DNA from: Monoraphidium neglectum
Lineage: Eukaryota > Chlorophyta > Chlorophyceae > Sphaeropleales > Selenastraceae
Assembly: GCF_000611645.1 (NCBI RefSeq)
Contig: NW_014012885.1
Coordinates: 1-20,956 of the forward strand
Length of the DNA stretch: 20,956 bases
Direction: 5' to 3'
The notes beneath the pieces are model-generated. The model had not been told where the DNA came from, made no database searches, and saw nothing but the letters and a program-made list of their open reading frames with translations. Positions within the stretch are counted from its first letter, which is position 1; every line of letters starts with the position of its first letter. Shown here piece after piece: positions 1 through 10,185 of the stretch. The position numbers and the translations under genes were made by a program.

Positions 1-1
1 G

Positions 2-539
2 GCCAGCAAGTACCTGAAGGACATTACCAAGGTCCACGGCACGGTCTTCATCTATGTGGGCATTGGCAAGGGCCCCGGCACCGGTGAGGAGCGGAGGTGT
101 GCGGCAGCGCTATGCTTGTATTGATTGCAAGGCATGCCTGATTGTGACCTTGGTTGTGTTTGAGAATATGAGTGAGTGCGCTCGACAGGCGGACTGCTGC
201 AGCAACTCGGTGCCATCTGCTGTAACCACCAGCCTGCCTGGGTTCCCCCCTCTTCACCAGGTGTTGCGTGGGGCTGTGACCTGTCGTACGACTACGTGAA
301 GATCAACGGCGAGGTGGGCGGCGGGAGGATACGCGCGATGAGGGGATGCCCATCTGGGAGGATGGGAGCTGCAGGGTTCGGGGTCTGCTTTGGCTCACGG
401 TTGGGCCATACATGCGGTCATGACCAGCAACGAAGAGTTGGCACACACCACACTATGTGCGATCCCTCTACTTCGCAAGCTGAATGTCAGTATCACGTAT
501 GCCATCCCTACCTCGTCCCCTGCGCAGTACACCACCTGA
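2..539 (+). CDS. argJ: Glutamate N-acetyltransferase / ornithine acetyltransferase, C-terminal exons (partial)
   Basis: This is the 3' end of an ArgJ-family gene. ArgJ moves the acetyl group from N-acetylornithine to glutamate in the cyclic arginine pathway; in plants and algae it is expected in the plastid. Exons are 2-83, 261-313 and 528-539 (TGA at 537-539). Splice phases agree: exon 1 leaves one G, which exon 2 completes to Gly. The joined end contains GKGPGTGVAWGCDLSYDYVK followed by INGEYTT and stop. That is the ArgJ C-terminal signature (AWGCDLTYDYVKIN, ending in EYTT). Introns 84-260 and 314-527 have GT..AG ends. The last exon codes only Y-T-T-stop, so an ORF caller would miss it. The 5' part lies outside the window. 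Two TGTAA motifs follow the stop codon. Family assignment is firm; the mitochondrial or plastid target peptide is not visible. Confidence 0.9.
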
Positions 540-692
540 AGCGCTGCTGGTTCATCGCCGCCTGCTGGCGATGGGCGAGCTGCGGGTCAAGGCACCACTC
601 TGACATTCTTTGCGACCGTGGCGGAGCCCGGGAGAAGAGTGCTTTGGAGCCTGAGCTGCAGTGACCTTTTTCGGTGGCGTGAGCCACCCCGC

Positions 693-743
693 TGTAATGG
701 CGTCCTCCTCTTGAGCTATGACCCCAAACACATTTGTATGTAA
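693..743 (+). promoter_or_regulatory. Candidate poly(A) signals of argJ
   Basis: TGTAA, the usual chlorophyte polyadenylation motif, occurs at 693-697 and 739-743, about 155 and 200 bases after the argJ stop codon. Either could set the 3' end. The cleavage site cannot be told from sequence alone. Confidence 0.45.
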
Positions 744-976
744 CACGGTGCTGCTGTCATGGGTGCGGTGCAGCGCCTCAGGGGGGTTTACCACACGGTC
801 AAGGCCTGGCTGTTGTGGCTGTCGACCCCTTTACTGAATTGACAAAGGACACCCAGGAGAAGCAAATGGGTGAGCATGGCAGGTGTGGCCATGGTTTGAG
901 TGCCTGAACCAAGAAGAGGGCCTAGGTCTGACGGCTAATGGTGGCGCCAATCACCAAGCGCATGTAGCTGGTATAC

Positions 977-977
<1 letters not shown>

Positions 978-1021
<44 letters not shown>
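978..1021 (-). repeat. CTG/CAG trinucleotide run in the CDK5RAP3 3'UTR
   Basis: About 14 uninterrupted CTG units on the + strand lie directly next to the CDK5RAP3 stop codon (1024-1026). In the mRNA of that gene they read as CAG units, just downstream of the stop codon and therefore untranslated. Confidence 0.95.
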
Positions 1022-1022
<1 letters not shown>

Positions 1023-1023
1023 G

Positions 1024-4000
1024 CTATTGCGGCTGATGTTGCTGCTTTGCTGCCGCAGATGCAGCAGCGAGCGCATTGTTGATCTCCCCCAGCACGTTGA
1101 CACGCCGCCCCAGCTGAGCCGAGAGCGCCCCCTCCACCGCGCGCTGCGCCGCCCGCGTCCGCTCTGCCAGCGCCGACGCGCGCGGCGCCAGCGCCGCCAT
1201 GGCCGCCCGGCTCTCGTGGCGGCGCGCGTCCGCCTCTCGCGCCGCGGCCAGCAGCTTGGCCTCCTGCCCCGCCTTGCGCGCCAGCTCCCGCGCCAGCCGG
1301 TCCAGGTAGCGCGCACTGCCACCAATCAGCAGCAGCTGCCGCAGCCCCGCGTCGTTCAGCGCCGCCAGGGCTCCCTCCACCGCCGCCAGCAGCCGCCCCG
1401 CCCCACGCGCGTCGACGGCCGCGATCGCCGGCGGCAGCAGCGCGTTGAGGAGGTCCGCGCCGCCCCCGCCGCCGCCGCCCCCGCCGCCCCCTCCGAGCTC
1501 TGCCGCGCGCTGCCTGAGGAATGCCCTGGCCTCGTGGAGGTCGTCCAGCAGCAGAGCGCGGTACTCGCCAGACGCAGCCAGCCGCAGCACCGACGCGTCC
1601 TCCGCCGCCTCCCCGCCCTCCCCATGCGCGGAGGGGCCGGCAGCCTCCGAGGGCCCCGGGGCGGCAGTGGTTGTGCCTAGTGCTGGCGCTGCTGCTGCGG
1701 CGGCGTCCTCCGCTGCGGCCTCAGTGAGCTCAATGTCCCAACTGATGGAGGGGCCACCGTTGGCAACCTCCGCCGCGGCCGCGCCTGCCCCCTGATCCTC
1801 GGCCTCCCCCTCCCCCTGCCCCTCGCCGCCGCCGTCTGCCGCCACCACCAGGTCTGACAGGTCCAGGTCCCAGTCAATGCCACCCGCTCCCACAGCCGCC
1901 CCCTCCACCCCCACAGCTCCGTCCTCGCCGCCGCCGCCGCCGGCCAGCGCCGCATCCCAGTCAATCTCAACCGCGCCGCCGGCGTGCCCACCGCTGCCGC
2001 CCTCAGCCGCTGTGCTGGCCGCCTGTGCGTCCCCGTCCTCCGGTGGCGCGGTGCGCCCCTCACGTATCTCTGTGAGGGTCGGCAGCACGTCAGCGGCTGG
2101 CTTGGCGCCGCCCTCTGGTGTGTGTGCATATGAGATGAAGGCCGCGTAGTAGTCCACTGCGGCCCCCAGCTGCTGCCCCCTCAGCTCCTCCACGATGGCC
2201 CGGAATCTGGCAGGAAGCTGCTGGCCCAGCTGCAACAGCTCTGAGCGCACGTTGACTCCCTGGATGCCCAGGCGCGCACACTCCTGAGGGTAGGGTGGGG
2301 ATGGGCACAAGCTTGGGTGGCCGCTGTTGTGCAGGTCATCAGAACAGGGCACAGCAGGGAGCAGCCTGGCCAGTAGTGAAGCAGTCAGCAGTGTGAGCGC
2401 GACACTGTTGGCTCCAAACAAGTCAGAAATACCCAGGTGAATCGCGCCGGCAACACAAGCAAGCTGAACCTGTCTGTGCCAACACTCTGCAGTGGTGCCC
2501 CGCCTCCAACCCCCCACCTGCTTGAAGTTGTTGGCTGCGGTGGCTGCACCCTTCACGTACTCCCCCGCCTTGCGCTCCCCATCAGCTATCAGCTGGACGT
2601 ACCTTTGAGGTGCAGGGCGGGGTGTCAGGTGAGGTGTGGTATGGGGTGTGGCGCAAGCAGGGAGCGGGGGAGGAAGAGGGGGTCACGTGGGGTGTCATGA
2701 GTGGCGCTGGGTAGTACGACGTGCAGTTGACACCAACGTCATCCAGTGGTGATGGGTTAGTCCCGATGGACCCAGTCATGACGCCGCTGAGCTGAGCTGA
2801 GCAATCTTGTAAGGAGACTGCGTAAGTTGTCGCTGCATCTCGCTCCCGCCAACCCCCCCCTGAGACGGCCCGACAGTGTCCCCACCCACGGCCCTGGGCG
2901 CGCACCGTGTGGTCTGTTTGCGCAGGTATGGCAGCTCGTAGTCCACATTGGACACCATGCTGGAGGCAGCCTCACCCATGAACACGTCTGGAGGGGGGCA
3001 AGACAGGGCGCGGGAGGGGGGGGGGCGCAGGGGCGGACCACCAGGGTGCGATTTTGCCGGGTCGGGAGATCAAGCAGAGGTTTGGGGGCGGCTGCAGCCG
3101 CAGCCGCCGTGAGTTGCACAACTGCAGAGCGGCCGCCAGTTCTCTGCCAGCTCCCCTCCTGCGCCGCTTGCCCCTTTGCTGCACGCCCCACCCCAAGTGC
3201 CTGCGCACAAACCCCCTTAACCCTGCCGCCGCTCACTCTGCTTCTCGTAGGCCTTCACGATGCTGTCCCACAGCCCCGCCGCCCCCGCCAGCCCGCCAAA
3301 CAGCGTGCGCTCCCCGCCCTCCGCCAGCCTGTCGCGGATCATGACCGCCCGGAAGTAGTCGATGGGGGCGTCGGCGCCGCCCGGCAGCGAGGCCAGGAGG
3401 CCGGGGGGCAGGACCTTCGCGGCCTCCGCCACCTTGGCCTGGATGGCCGCCACGCGCTTGTGCCAGTCAGACGCCATCTTCTTGCGCGTTACCTGCCGAG
3501 TGCGGCAGGTGACACGTGGCAGGGGGGGTGGGTGTTATCTGGTGGGCGGGTCTGGCAAGGCGAGGCAGCGCAGCGCACCCCACTGGACCTGTGCTGCTGC
3601 GGTTGTTTCTTCCTTTCCTCTTGCATGCAGCAGCCTCGCCCCAAACCCACGAACCGCCTTGATGGCCACCCACTGCTCGCCATGCCACTCACCAGCCATT
3701 CTGCCAGCTTCTGGTAGTTGATATCGATAGGCAGCTCGCCCTCTGCATCGCAGGTTGTGCCGAGGCGTGGCAGCAGTCGCGGGCTCGAGCAGGGGACACA
3801 GTTGGCAACCACCCCACTGAAAGAAGGGGTGGCTGCCTGTTTTCGACGCGACTCAGCTCTGCACAGTATGACGATGTATGCCGATTGCTGCAACGTAGCT
3901 GGACCGCCGGAAGAGAAGAAGAAAACTGCGCAGCACGAGCTGTTGACGCATGTGCGACGCGCCGGACCCGCTGATCGGTGCCAAGAAACCGCTCCCACAC

Positions 4001-4070
4001 CTTGCTTGGAGTATCCAGAATCCACCAGCTTAGCTATGGCCGGCCCAGCGGCTGGCAGTGAGCCTGCCAT
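1024..4070 (-). CDS. CDK5RAP3: CDK5RAP3 / C53 (LZAP) homologue
   Basis: CDK5RAP3 binds UFL1 and DDRGK1 in the ribosome-associated UFM1 ligase complex at the ER, and acts as an ER-phagy receptor. Exons in coding order: 4070-4001 (tentative), 3742-3693, 3492-3237, 2987-2906, 2602-2518, 2283-1024; phases agree and give 600 aa. Family landmarks in order are LPIDINYQKLAEWL (N-terminus), DWHKRVAAIQAKV, YEKQNVFMGEAASSMV, NVDYELPYLRKQ, LGIQGVNVRSELL, VDYYAAFISYAH, then an acidic, Gly/Ala-rich disordered stretch with IDWD, IDWD and ISWD motifs, then ARYLDRLARELARK and the near-terminal RRVNVLGEINN. This follows plant and human CDK5RAP3 closely. The last exon (1260 bases) holds a run of 12 or so glycines coded near 1455-1495. 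The first exon is the weak point: ATG at 4070 with donor 4000 fits in phase but has no homology support. The segment from LPIDIN onward is secure. Confidence 0.88.
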
Positions 4071-4313
4071 GCCGAAAAACGCAACAGATCGGCAAAGTCG
4101 TCGCTTGTGATCTGTTCAGCCAGGGACCCTGACAGCTTGCAATCGGATATTGATGCACACATGTATACCTCCGAGTTGACTGTTACCCGTTTGAAAAAGT
4201 GTTTGCCATCCACCTCTGCTCAACTTCGCCTGGGTCCTTTGCATACTGTAGAGTGTGAGGCAGCATGACAGCGTGGGTGCACCGCATCGCGTGTTAGTCT
4301 GCAACACATTGGC
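4071..4313. promoter_or_regulatory. Probable bidirectional promoter region between CDK5RAP3 and the nucleotidyltransferase gene
   Basis: The two genes diverge. If the tentative CDK5RAP3 first exon is right, only 243 bases separate the start codons, so both core promoters and 5'UTRs share this gap. I see no convincing TATA box in it. If CDK5RAP3 starts nearer to 3742, the gap is about 570 bases. Confidence 0.4.
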
Positions 4314-6572
4314 ATGCGCGCCACCGCTGTGACACTGCTGCTGCGTGCTGCGTGCCGATATGGCGACCGGTTCGGCGGCGTGGCGAGCGGAACCCGCAGC
4401 TGCAGTGGCAACGCGGGCATTAACAATGGACCGTGCAGAGCAGCACCAGAAGCAGTGATTCTGGAGGATGATCAGCATCCTCTTAGTGCCAGCTGTTTAG
4501 GCCTCGGCGTCCTGCAGGCCGTGCAGCGGCTCCGCAGCAGCGGTGCGAGTGTCACGCGGTTTTGTTGGGGGGGAAGGCGGGACGCAAGTGTCTTCCGAAA
4601 TGGCGCTGCGAAGCTGTGCGGTGTGCAACCGACCCTGCGCTGTATGAATCGATGGAGATGAAGGCACCAAGTTTGTTGTGGTTCATTGTTTGTGTGCATT
4701 TTGTACCCATCCTTCAGGACATGAGGCGTTTGTTGTTGGCGGCACTGTGCGCGATCTGCTCCTCGGCCGCCGGCCAAAGGTGGGCGCCTCTGCTGCCCGC
4801 CGCAAATCCCTGATGAAGCAGCTTGCTGCCGCAGCTGCGAATATCGGGCACTGCAGTCTGATGTCATACAGTTTGCGGCCCTGCACCTTGGGAGATTGAA
4901 ACAGCCACTGCGCGTTCCTGCCGTCCTCAGCCCCACTCAGAGCTGCCTATGCCTCTCCCACCCGCACCGCAGGACTATGATCTGCTGACATCAGCGTCCC
5001 CCAGGGAGGTGCGGGACCTGTTCCCGGGCAGCGCCATTATCGGCCACCGCCACCCCGTGGTGCAAGCTGAGGTGGCGGGCTGCAAGCTTGATGTCGGCAG
5101 CTTCGCCACCAATGCAGACCCGGCCCTGCTGCCGGCAGACGCGGCCCAGCTGCTGGGGCGGTGCCATCCAGGGCCAGGACGCGGCCAGGTATGCGCCTTG
5201 CTGGACGGGATGGGACAAAATGATTGTCAAGCGACGGTGCAAATGGGGTTTCCAGAGCCTGTATGTATCGATTTGGGTGAGGGCTGACACCAACCACGCG
5301 ATGCTGTTCTGACGAGCGCGCCTGTTGCAACTGTCTTGGCTCCTCTAGGGACATCAGCGTGCGCCGCCGCCGCACGACGCACCCAGCCGGGGCTCGGGGC
5401 GAGGCCCGTCCTGGGCTGTGGCGCGCCGTGCCAACGCTGCAGGTGCGCCTGAGCCTTTTGCGCACAACAGCATCACCGCTTTCAACCCTCAGGTTGCCTT
5501 CTAGCCGCCTGGCTGGTCGGTCAAGCACTGCAACAGCTGTTTTGCGCAGCGCGTCCGGCACCGGTCGCTAACCGCTGTTGGCCACTGGTCGAGAGGGGAG
5601 ACTGCCGCATGTCCACCTCCCAGCCCCCCTCCTCCAACGCTTTCGACCCCCGAACCCCCTGTTGCCCCCTTTCCCGCCTCCCCTCTCTGGCCCCCAGGCC
5701 GCGACTTCACGGTCAATGCACTGCTGTGGGACCCGCTGTCAAACCTGGTGTACGACTACACGGGAGGGGCACACGACCTGGGCCACCGCCTGCTGCGCGC
5801 GTGCGCCGCCCCTGTGGCGTCATTCGCGCACGACCCCGCGCGCGTGTTGCGGGGCATCAGGGTGGCGGCACGGGCAGGTGTGAGTTGGGCGGGGTAGCGG
5901 CCGCTCGTCCGCCGGTGGTGCGGGCATTGATGGCGGCAGGTTTGCTGTTTGACGCCTGCAACTCTCGCGGCTCCTCCTGCCTGTCGCTGACCCCAACCCC
6001 ACACTGCCAACCCAGGCCTTACCATTGAGGCAGCCACAGCAGCAGCCATGCGGGGGGCCGGCGACGCGGTGGCGGCCCTCCCGGCTGCGCGCTTGCGCTT
6101 AGAGGCAGATTGCCTGCTGGCGTATGGCGCAGCGGCGCCGTCGCTGCTGCTGCTACACTGCCTGGGCCTGCTAAGGCGCCTGCTGCCGCGGCATGCAGCA
6201 CTCCTGGAGCAACGGGGCGGTGGTGATGCGCGCGGTGGTGGTGACGAAGGCAGCACCGAGGGCGGAGCACTCCTGGCGGTGCTGCGGCAGCTGGACTCGC
6301 GGGTTTCGACCACTGAAAGGGCAGCCCCTGAGGTGGTGGCGGCGTTGCTGGTGGCTCCTCTGGTGCAGGAGCGCCTGCGGGCGCTGCAAGAGGCGCAGCA
6401 GCGCAGAGAGAAGCCACAGGCAGCACCGCGGCAGCAGGAACAGGGGGATGAGCAGGAGCGGCAGGAGCCCCAGCACAAAAAGCCGCAGCAACACGAACCG
6501 CCGTGGCAGGAGCTGCGACGACAGCAGCAGCAGCATGAGCAGCAGCGTGAGCAGCGTGAGCAGCAGCAGCGT

Positions 6573-6604
<32 letters not shown>

Positions 6605-6610
6605 TGAGCC

Positions 6611-6679
<69 letters not shown>

Positions 6680-7760
6680 TGCGTGGTGGCAGGTGCACGA
6701 GGAGCCATTGAAGCGTGAGCAGCGCTTGCAGGACGTTGCATGGCACCCTGCAGGATTGGTGTGGGGCCAGGAGAACGTCTTTCCTAGTGCACGTGCTATG
6801 CACACTTCCCCGTTGACGCTGCTGCCGCAGCCGCCACAACAGCAACTACTGGATGTTGGTCGAGCGGCTGTTGCAGCGGGGGCGCGTGGTGCATCCGGGT
6901 CATCACCTGGTCAGCAGCGGCAGGTGCGGCAGCTATGCAGAGACGACAGTACGCGGCTGCACAGTGTGATCTGGGATGAGTTGGAGGCATTGTCCGAAAA
7001 CGGCAGCTGCTTTGCGCCCCGCCAGCTTCACCATGCGGCCCCGCTGCTACTCAAGCACTGGAAGATGTGCCATCTGCGGCGGCGGCAGCAGCAGCAGCAG
7101 CAGCAGGAGGAGCCCGTTCAGTCTCAAGATTTGCATAGGCACATCCAGCTCGACCAGCCCACGGAGCCCGTGGCACCAGGCAGGGGCAGCGGCGCCGGGG
7201 GTTTGCTGTGTGATAGCTCCAGCAGCAGAAACAGCAGCGACCCAGCAGCAGCCTTGACGGGCGGTGAGGGTGGGCCTGCGCGGTGCACGCGCGAGGTGCA
7301 GCGGCTACTTCGGCGCGAGGAGGAGCTGCTGCACCTGCGCGCTGAGCGCCGCGCCGCTGCAGCAGAGGTGGATCGCATGTGCGGCAAGCACACGAGCAAG
7401 CAGCACGCGCTCACCAAGGTGGAGCGCGCTGAGCTGCGGTACGTGAAGCAGCGACTGCGGGTGCTGGGATGGCGACGCCATGGCGACAGGGCGGGGCCCC
7501 GGGATGGCGACCGGGGTGAGCTCGCTGTCGGCGCTGTGACGATCGGCCTGGCCACGCTCGACCACCTGCAGCGCGCGCACAAGCTAGTGGGCAACTGCGG
7601 TGGAAGTGCGAGCGACGAGCGGGGCAGGTCGGCCAGCGAGGACTCCCTGCCGGAGGCACTCGCAGCCCTTACACCAGCCGAGGCTTTAGTCCACGAGTGC
7701 CTTTTGGGTGCGGGTGTCTTGCTCGGTGCCCTCCAGCCAGTGTGCCTTCCTTCTCGGTGA
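4314..7760 (+). CDS. Poly(A) polymerase / tRNA nucleotidyltransferase-family protein with long polyQ C-terminal extension
   Basis: A class II nucleotidyltransferase that adds nucleotides to RNA 3' ends, close to the plant organellar PcnB-like family. Exons are 4314-4542, 4718-4779, 4973-5188, 5349-5442, 5698-5877 and 6016-7760; all phases agree, giving 841 aa. The N-terminus (MRATAVTLLLRAACRYGDRF, basic, few acidic residues) looks like an organelle targeting peptide. The head domain follows: LRSSGHEAFVVGGTVRDLLL (about 73-92), then K-D98-Y-D100 with the two metal-binding Asp, IIGHRHPVV, GRDFTVNALLWDPL (from 201), VYDYTGGAHDL, and DPARVLRGIRVAARAG (to 261). The RNA-binding neck starts with LTIEAATAAAMRG and LRLEADCLLAYG. 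From about residue 380 the protein leaves the family: a Gln/Arg/Glu-rich stretch with a run of 22 Gln (about 460-481), then Arg/Glu-rich helix-like sequence and CLPSR-stop. PAP versus CCA-adding activity cannot be decided here. Confidence 0.88.
6517..6677 (+). repeat. CAG-rich tract coding polyglutamine
   Basis: CAG units broken by CGTGAG (Arg-Glu) end in a pure run of 22 CAG at 6612-6677. The whole tract is read in frame as glutamine in the nucleotidyltransferase. A shorter CAG run sits near 7086-7106 in the same exon. The tract also opens long antisense and +1 frames (poly-Ala, poly-Cys, poly-Leu, poly-Ser), which are not genes. Confidence 0.95.
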
Positions 7761-7762
7761 GC

Positions 7763-7767
7763 TGTAA
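7763..7767 (+). promoter_or_regulatory. Candidate poly(A) signal of the nucleotidyltransferase gene
   Basis: TGTAA lies two bases after the TGA stop at 7758-7760. It would give an unusually short 3'UTR; a cryptic signal further down is possible, though I found no other TGTAA before the next gene. Confidence 0.3.
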
Positions 7768-8193
7768 AAACACACATGCATGCACATGTTCACATGGACA
7801 CACACCTGGCCTAACATCGGCTGAAAGGTGCGGCCCGCATAGTCACACACCATGCCGTCTGGATGACAAAGGCAAAGGTACCGTAAGGTGCGGGGTGCAT
7901 GCAGCAGTAACTCGGATGGGATTGTGGCAGGTGCAGTGTCTGGCCCCTCCCTTCACTCAACCCCAAAGCCAGTTCAGAGCCCCGTTCCCCCTGCAGCCAG
8001 TGCTATCCGCGCGCTTTTGGTGCCTACGGCATCAACCGCTTTCTTCCTCCTTACAACCATATCAAAAGCACGATCACGGTCGGCCTGGTTTGTTCGGTTG
8101 GGCGAGTGCACTACTATCGTCCGCGCTGACAATTGTGTCGAATATAAAACATCCAGTCAAGGTAGTGGCGCGGCAGCAGCGGCGGCAGCAGCC
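7768..8193. other. Intergenic gap before the profilin-like gene
   Basis: About 430 bases hold the 3' end of the upstream gene and the promoter of the next. A TATAAA box is listed separately. No further gene was recognised. Confidence 0.5.
8143..8148 (+). promoter_or_regulatory. Candidate TATA box of the profilin-like gene
   Basis: TATAAA in the context AATATAAAAC lies 45 bases before the start codon at 8194. The surrounding DNA is GC-rich, so the motif stands out. The implied 5'UTR is only about 15-20 bases. Confidence 0.5.
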
Positions 8194-9273
8194 ATGACGG
8201 CGAGCACGGACACGCTGCAGCAGCTAGGCGAGAGCGTGCGCGCAGACCTGGCTGACGCACACACATATGTGTTCTTTGACGACTCTGGCCGGGTTCTGGC
8301 ATCCAGCTTCAAGGCGAGCCTTTGGCGTTGGTTGTGCGACGACGCGCAATGCTCCCTGCATCCATGGTGTGACAGCGTGCTTGAGCACATGCACTGCGCA
8401 CTCATGTGCACTGTACACAGCGCAGCCATCCGTGCCAGCAGTACATCTTTAGGACTGCACTTGTGGGGCATTACGACGCCGGCACACATGGCACCATGTG
8501 TGGCAGGCCAACAGGCAGGGCTGATGGGAGGGTATTTGCGCCTGCATCGCATGCGGCGCAGGTTGACCCGTCTGAGCTCCAGCCGCTGTCTCGTTTGATG
8601 GCGGACCGATCAGACGCCATTACCAGCGGCATGAAAGTCGGCGGTCGGCGCTATGAGGTGGGCAGCATAGTGCAGGATGCACAGCAGGCGCGCCATGCAC
8701 CACGTCAGCGCCAGCTGTGCGGGCTGGGAGCCTGCTGTTGCTGGTGGACGCTGGGCAGTCTGCCGTGTTTGCTACTTGATGAACCACAAAACACAGCCCC
8801 TGGTTCTCTTACACCTACTGAAACCACCTGACCTCCCAAGGTTCACCGGCACCACCCCCCGCTGGTGTATGGCCGGACCATGGGGGACACCGACCCTGAG
8901 GACAGCGAGGGTGCCGCGCTGTGTCTGGTGGCGGAGCCCACCGTAACAGGGCGGCCCTGCTATGGCCTCATCACATACAGGTGTGGATTCAGCGCGCGTG
9001 TACGGGCGGGTATGGGAGTGCTGCGGGCATGGCAGAGTGGGCGAGGTGTAGTTGTGCCAGTGACCAGTCGCAACAGTGATGCGTTTGTGCAGCTCCGCTC
9101 TTGGCCCCCAAGCACAGTGGCAGGAAGAGCGGCTCGCGTGAGCGAGCGGGCCCATGACTGACGAGCTCGTTTCTCCATGGCGGGCATCTTGCACGCGCAG
9201 GATGCCACACCTGTCGGCGCGGATGGTGCCGCTGCTGGAGGCGTTCTGCGAGCAGCACTTGCGCGCCAAGTAA
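8194..9273 (+). CDS. Profilin-like small protein
   Basis: Four exons (8194-8313, 8562-8657, 8841-8980, 9201-9273) join in phase to 142 aa, a typical profilin length. Profilins bind actin monomers, proline-rich segments and phosphoinositides; profilin-4-type members bind actin weakly or not at all. Visible pattern: an N-terminal helix, TYVFFDDSGRVLASSFK, VDPSELQPLSRLMADRSDAI, then TSGMKVGGRRYEV (profilin has G-[I/L]-x-[V/F]-x-G-x-x-Y at this place), a central GRTMGD loop, CYGLITYR, and a C-terminal helix ARMVPLLEAFCEQHL. The order of dG-vwa-s-f, helix, G-x-x-Y and final helix fits the fold, but sequence identity is low and the first helix lacks the usual tryptophans. The first intron appears to use a GC donor. 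A plain hypothetical protein with another roadblock-like fold is the alternative. Confidence 0.65.
8314..8561 (+). other. Apparent GC-AG intron (profilin-like gene, intron 1)
   Basis: Exon 1 ends ...AGCTTCAAG and the next bases are GCGAGC; the acceptor is GGCGCAG. AAG|GCGAG fits the consensus of the minor GC-AG class. Joining here keeps frame and restores the profilin spacing (SSFK then VDPSEL). The nearest GT (at 8292, after GGCCGG) would remove the conserved RVLASSF part. Confidence 0.6.
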
Positions 9274-10185
9274 TGCGGCTGCTGCAGTGTTTGATTTGCA
9301 GGGGACGCAGATTGGAGACGGCTGCTGTGCATGTCCCTTGCAAAGGGTGCGTTTTTGATGCCGATTATGGAGCGTACAGGCGTTGTACCGCTGCTGCTCA
9401 CTTTCACAATGCATACCTCTTCGGATCATTTTTTTTGCATGTAGTTGCAGTCACATGTCCTGATCAGCAACATTTCGGCCCCAGAGGTGCATCAAAAGCT
9501 GCTGAAGCAACCGCGAAAGCTCGGCAGGGTGGCAGCGGGTCCGTAACAGGTTGGCAATTCCATAAATCTTGATGCTACCGGCTTGTCAAGGGCTTGCAGC
9601 CAGACATTGCACAGTTTGCTACGTGATTCAGAGGCTGCCAGCCGTATCGGACGTTCTTTATCTGACCGTTCATTGCAGACGAATGCGGCAGGACGGCTGG
9701 GCTGCCCCGTGCAGCCGTCAGCCGTTCTATCATCTTACTGCAGAGCTCCTGTCAGTGGGTCCTCAATCACGTAGCTCACCTCCAACTCAGCACAACTGTT
9801 ATTGCCAAATTTCATAGGTTGCCCTCCCTCAATTGAGAGGTAAGATGGCAAAAGATGGCTCTTTACCACTGGTGGGTTCATGGGTGCCACCGCACCCTGG
9901 GGCTGGGGCGCCCGCATGTGCGGTGGCATAGCCGTACCTGCAGTGGCGCAGCGGTCCCAATATCATACAACGACCTATGCCTTCCACAATTTTCATTCAG
10001 GTCCATCTGCATCAACAAGTCTTTTCGCGTCCGTTCAAATGTGCGCTTGACCTGAAGCGCTTGCTCGAGCGGCGGCAAAATAGCACATAATACAACACTG
10101 ATATATAATGGGATTGGCTGGCGTACACCTGTGATCTGGCCGCGAACGCACCATCCACTGTGATCCGATCCTGGCACGGAGGGAC
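9274..10185. other. Gene-poor stretch between the profilin-like and STIL-like genes
   Basis: About 910 bases in which I recognise no protein, tRNA or repeat. It is less GC-biased than the flanks (T- and A-rich patches near 9420-9440, 9780-9850 and 9960-10110). It holds the 3'UTR of the profilin-like gene, for which no TGTAA was found, and the promoter of the STIL-like gene. Confidence 0.5.
10102..10108 (+). promoter_or_regulatory. Candidate TATA box of the STIL-like gene
   Basis: TATATAA in an A/T-rich patch lies about 80 bases before the proposed start codon at 10186. Spacing suits a core promoter with a 50-base 5'UTR. Confidence 0.45.

Larger units (their letters stand above)
540..1023. 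other. Intergenic gap between convergent argJ and CDK5RAP3
   Basis: The 3' untranslated regions of two converging genes must fit in this 484-base gap. Besides the TGTAA motifs and the CTG repeat listed separately, I see no gene. No clear TGTAA (TTACA on the + strand) was found for the CDK5RAP3 transcript here. Confidence 0.6.

Noticed and set aside
883..1680. 265-codon + strand frame starting with MWPWFECLN and a poly-Ala run
   Set aside because: It is the antisense of the CDK5RAP3 last exon and its CTG repeat; it is Arg/Pro-rich with no recognisable domain.
2827..3717. 296-codon + strand frame
   Set aside because: It overlaps several CDK5RAP3 exons and introns on the other strand and shows no domain.
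6517..6677. CRISPR-like or satellite array at the CAG tract
   Set aside because: It is a simple trinucleotide repeat read in frame as glutamine; there are no spacers.
5756..6805. Long - strand frames rich in Cys, Ala or Leu opposite the nucleotidyltransferase
   Set aside because: They are antisense readings of the CAG tract (poly-Cys, poly-Ala, poly-Leu) and show no family match.
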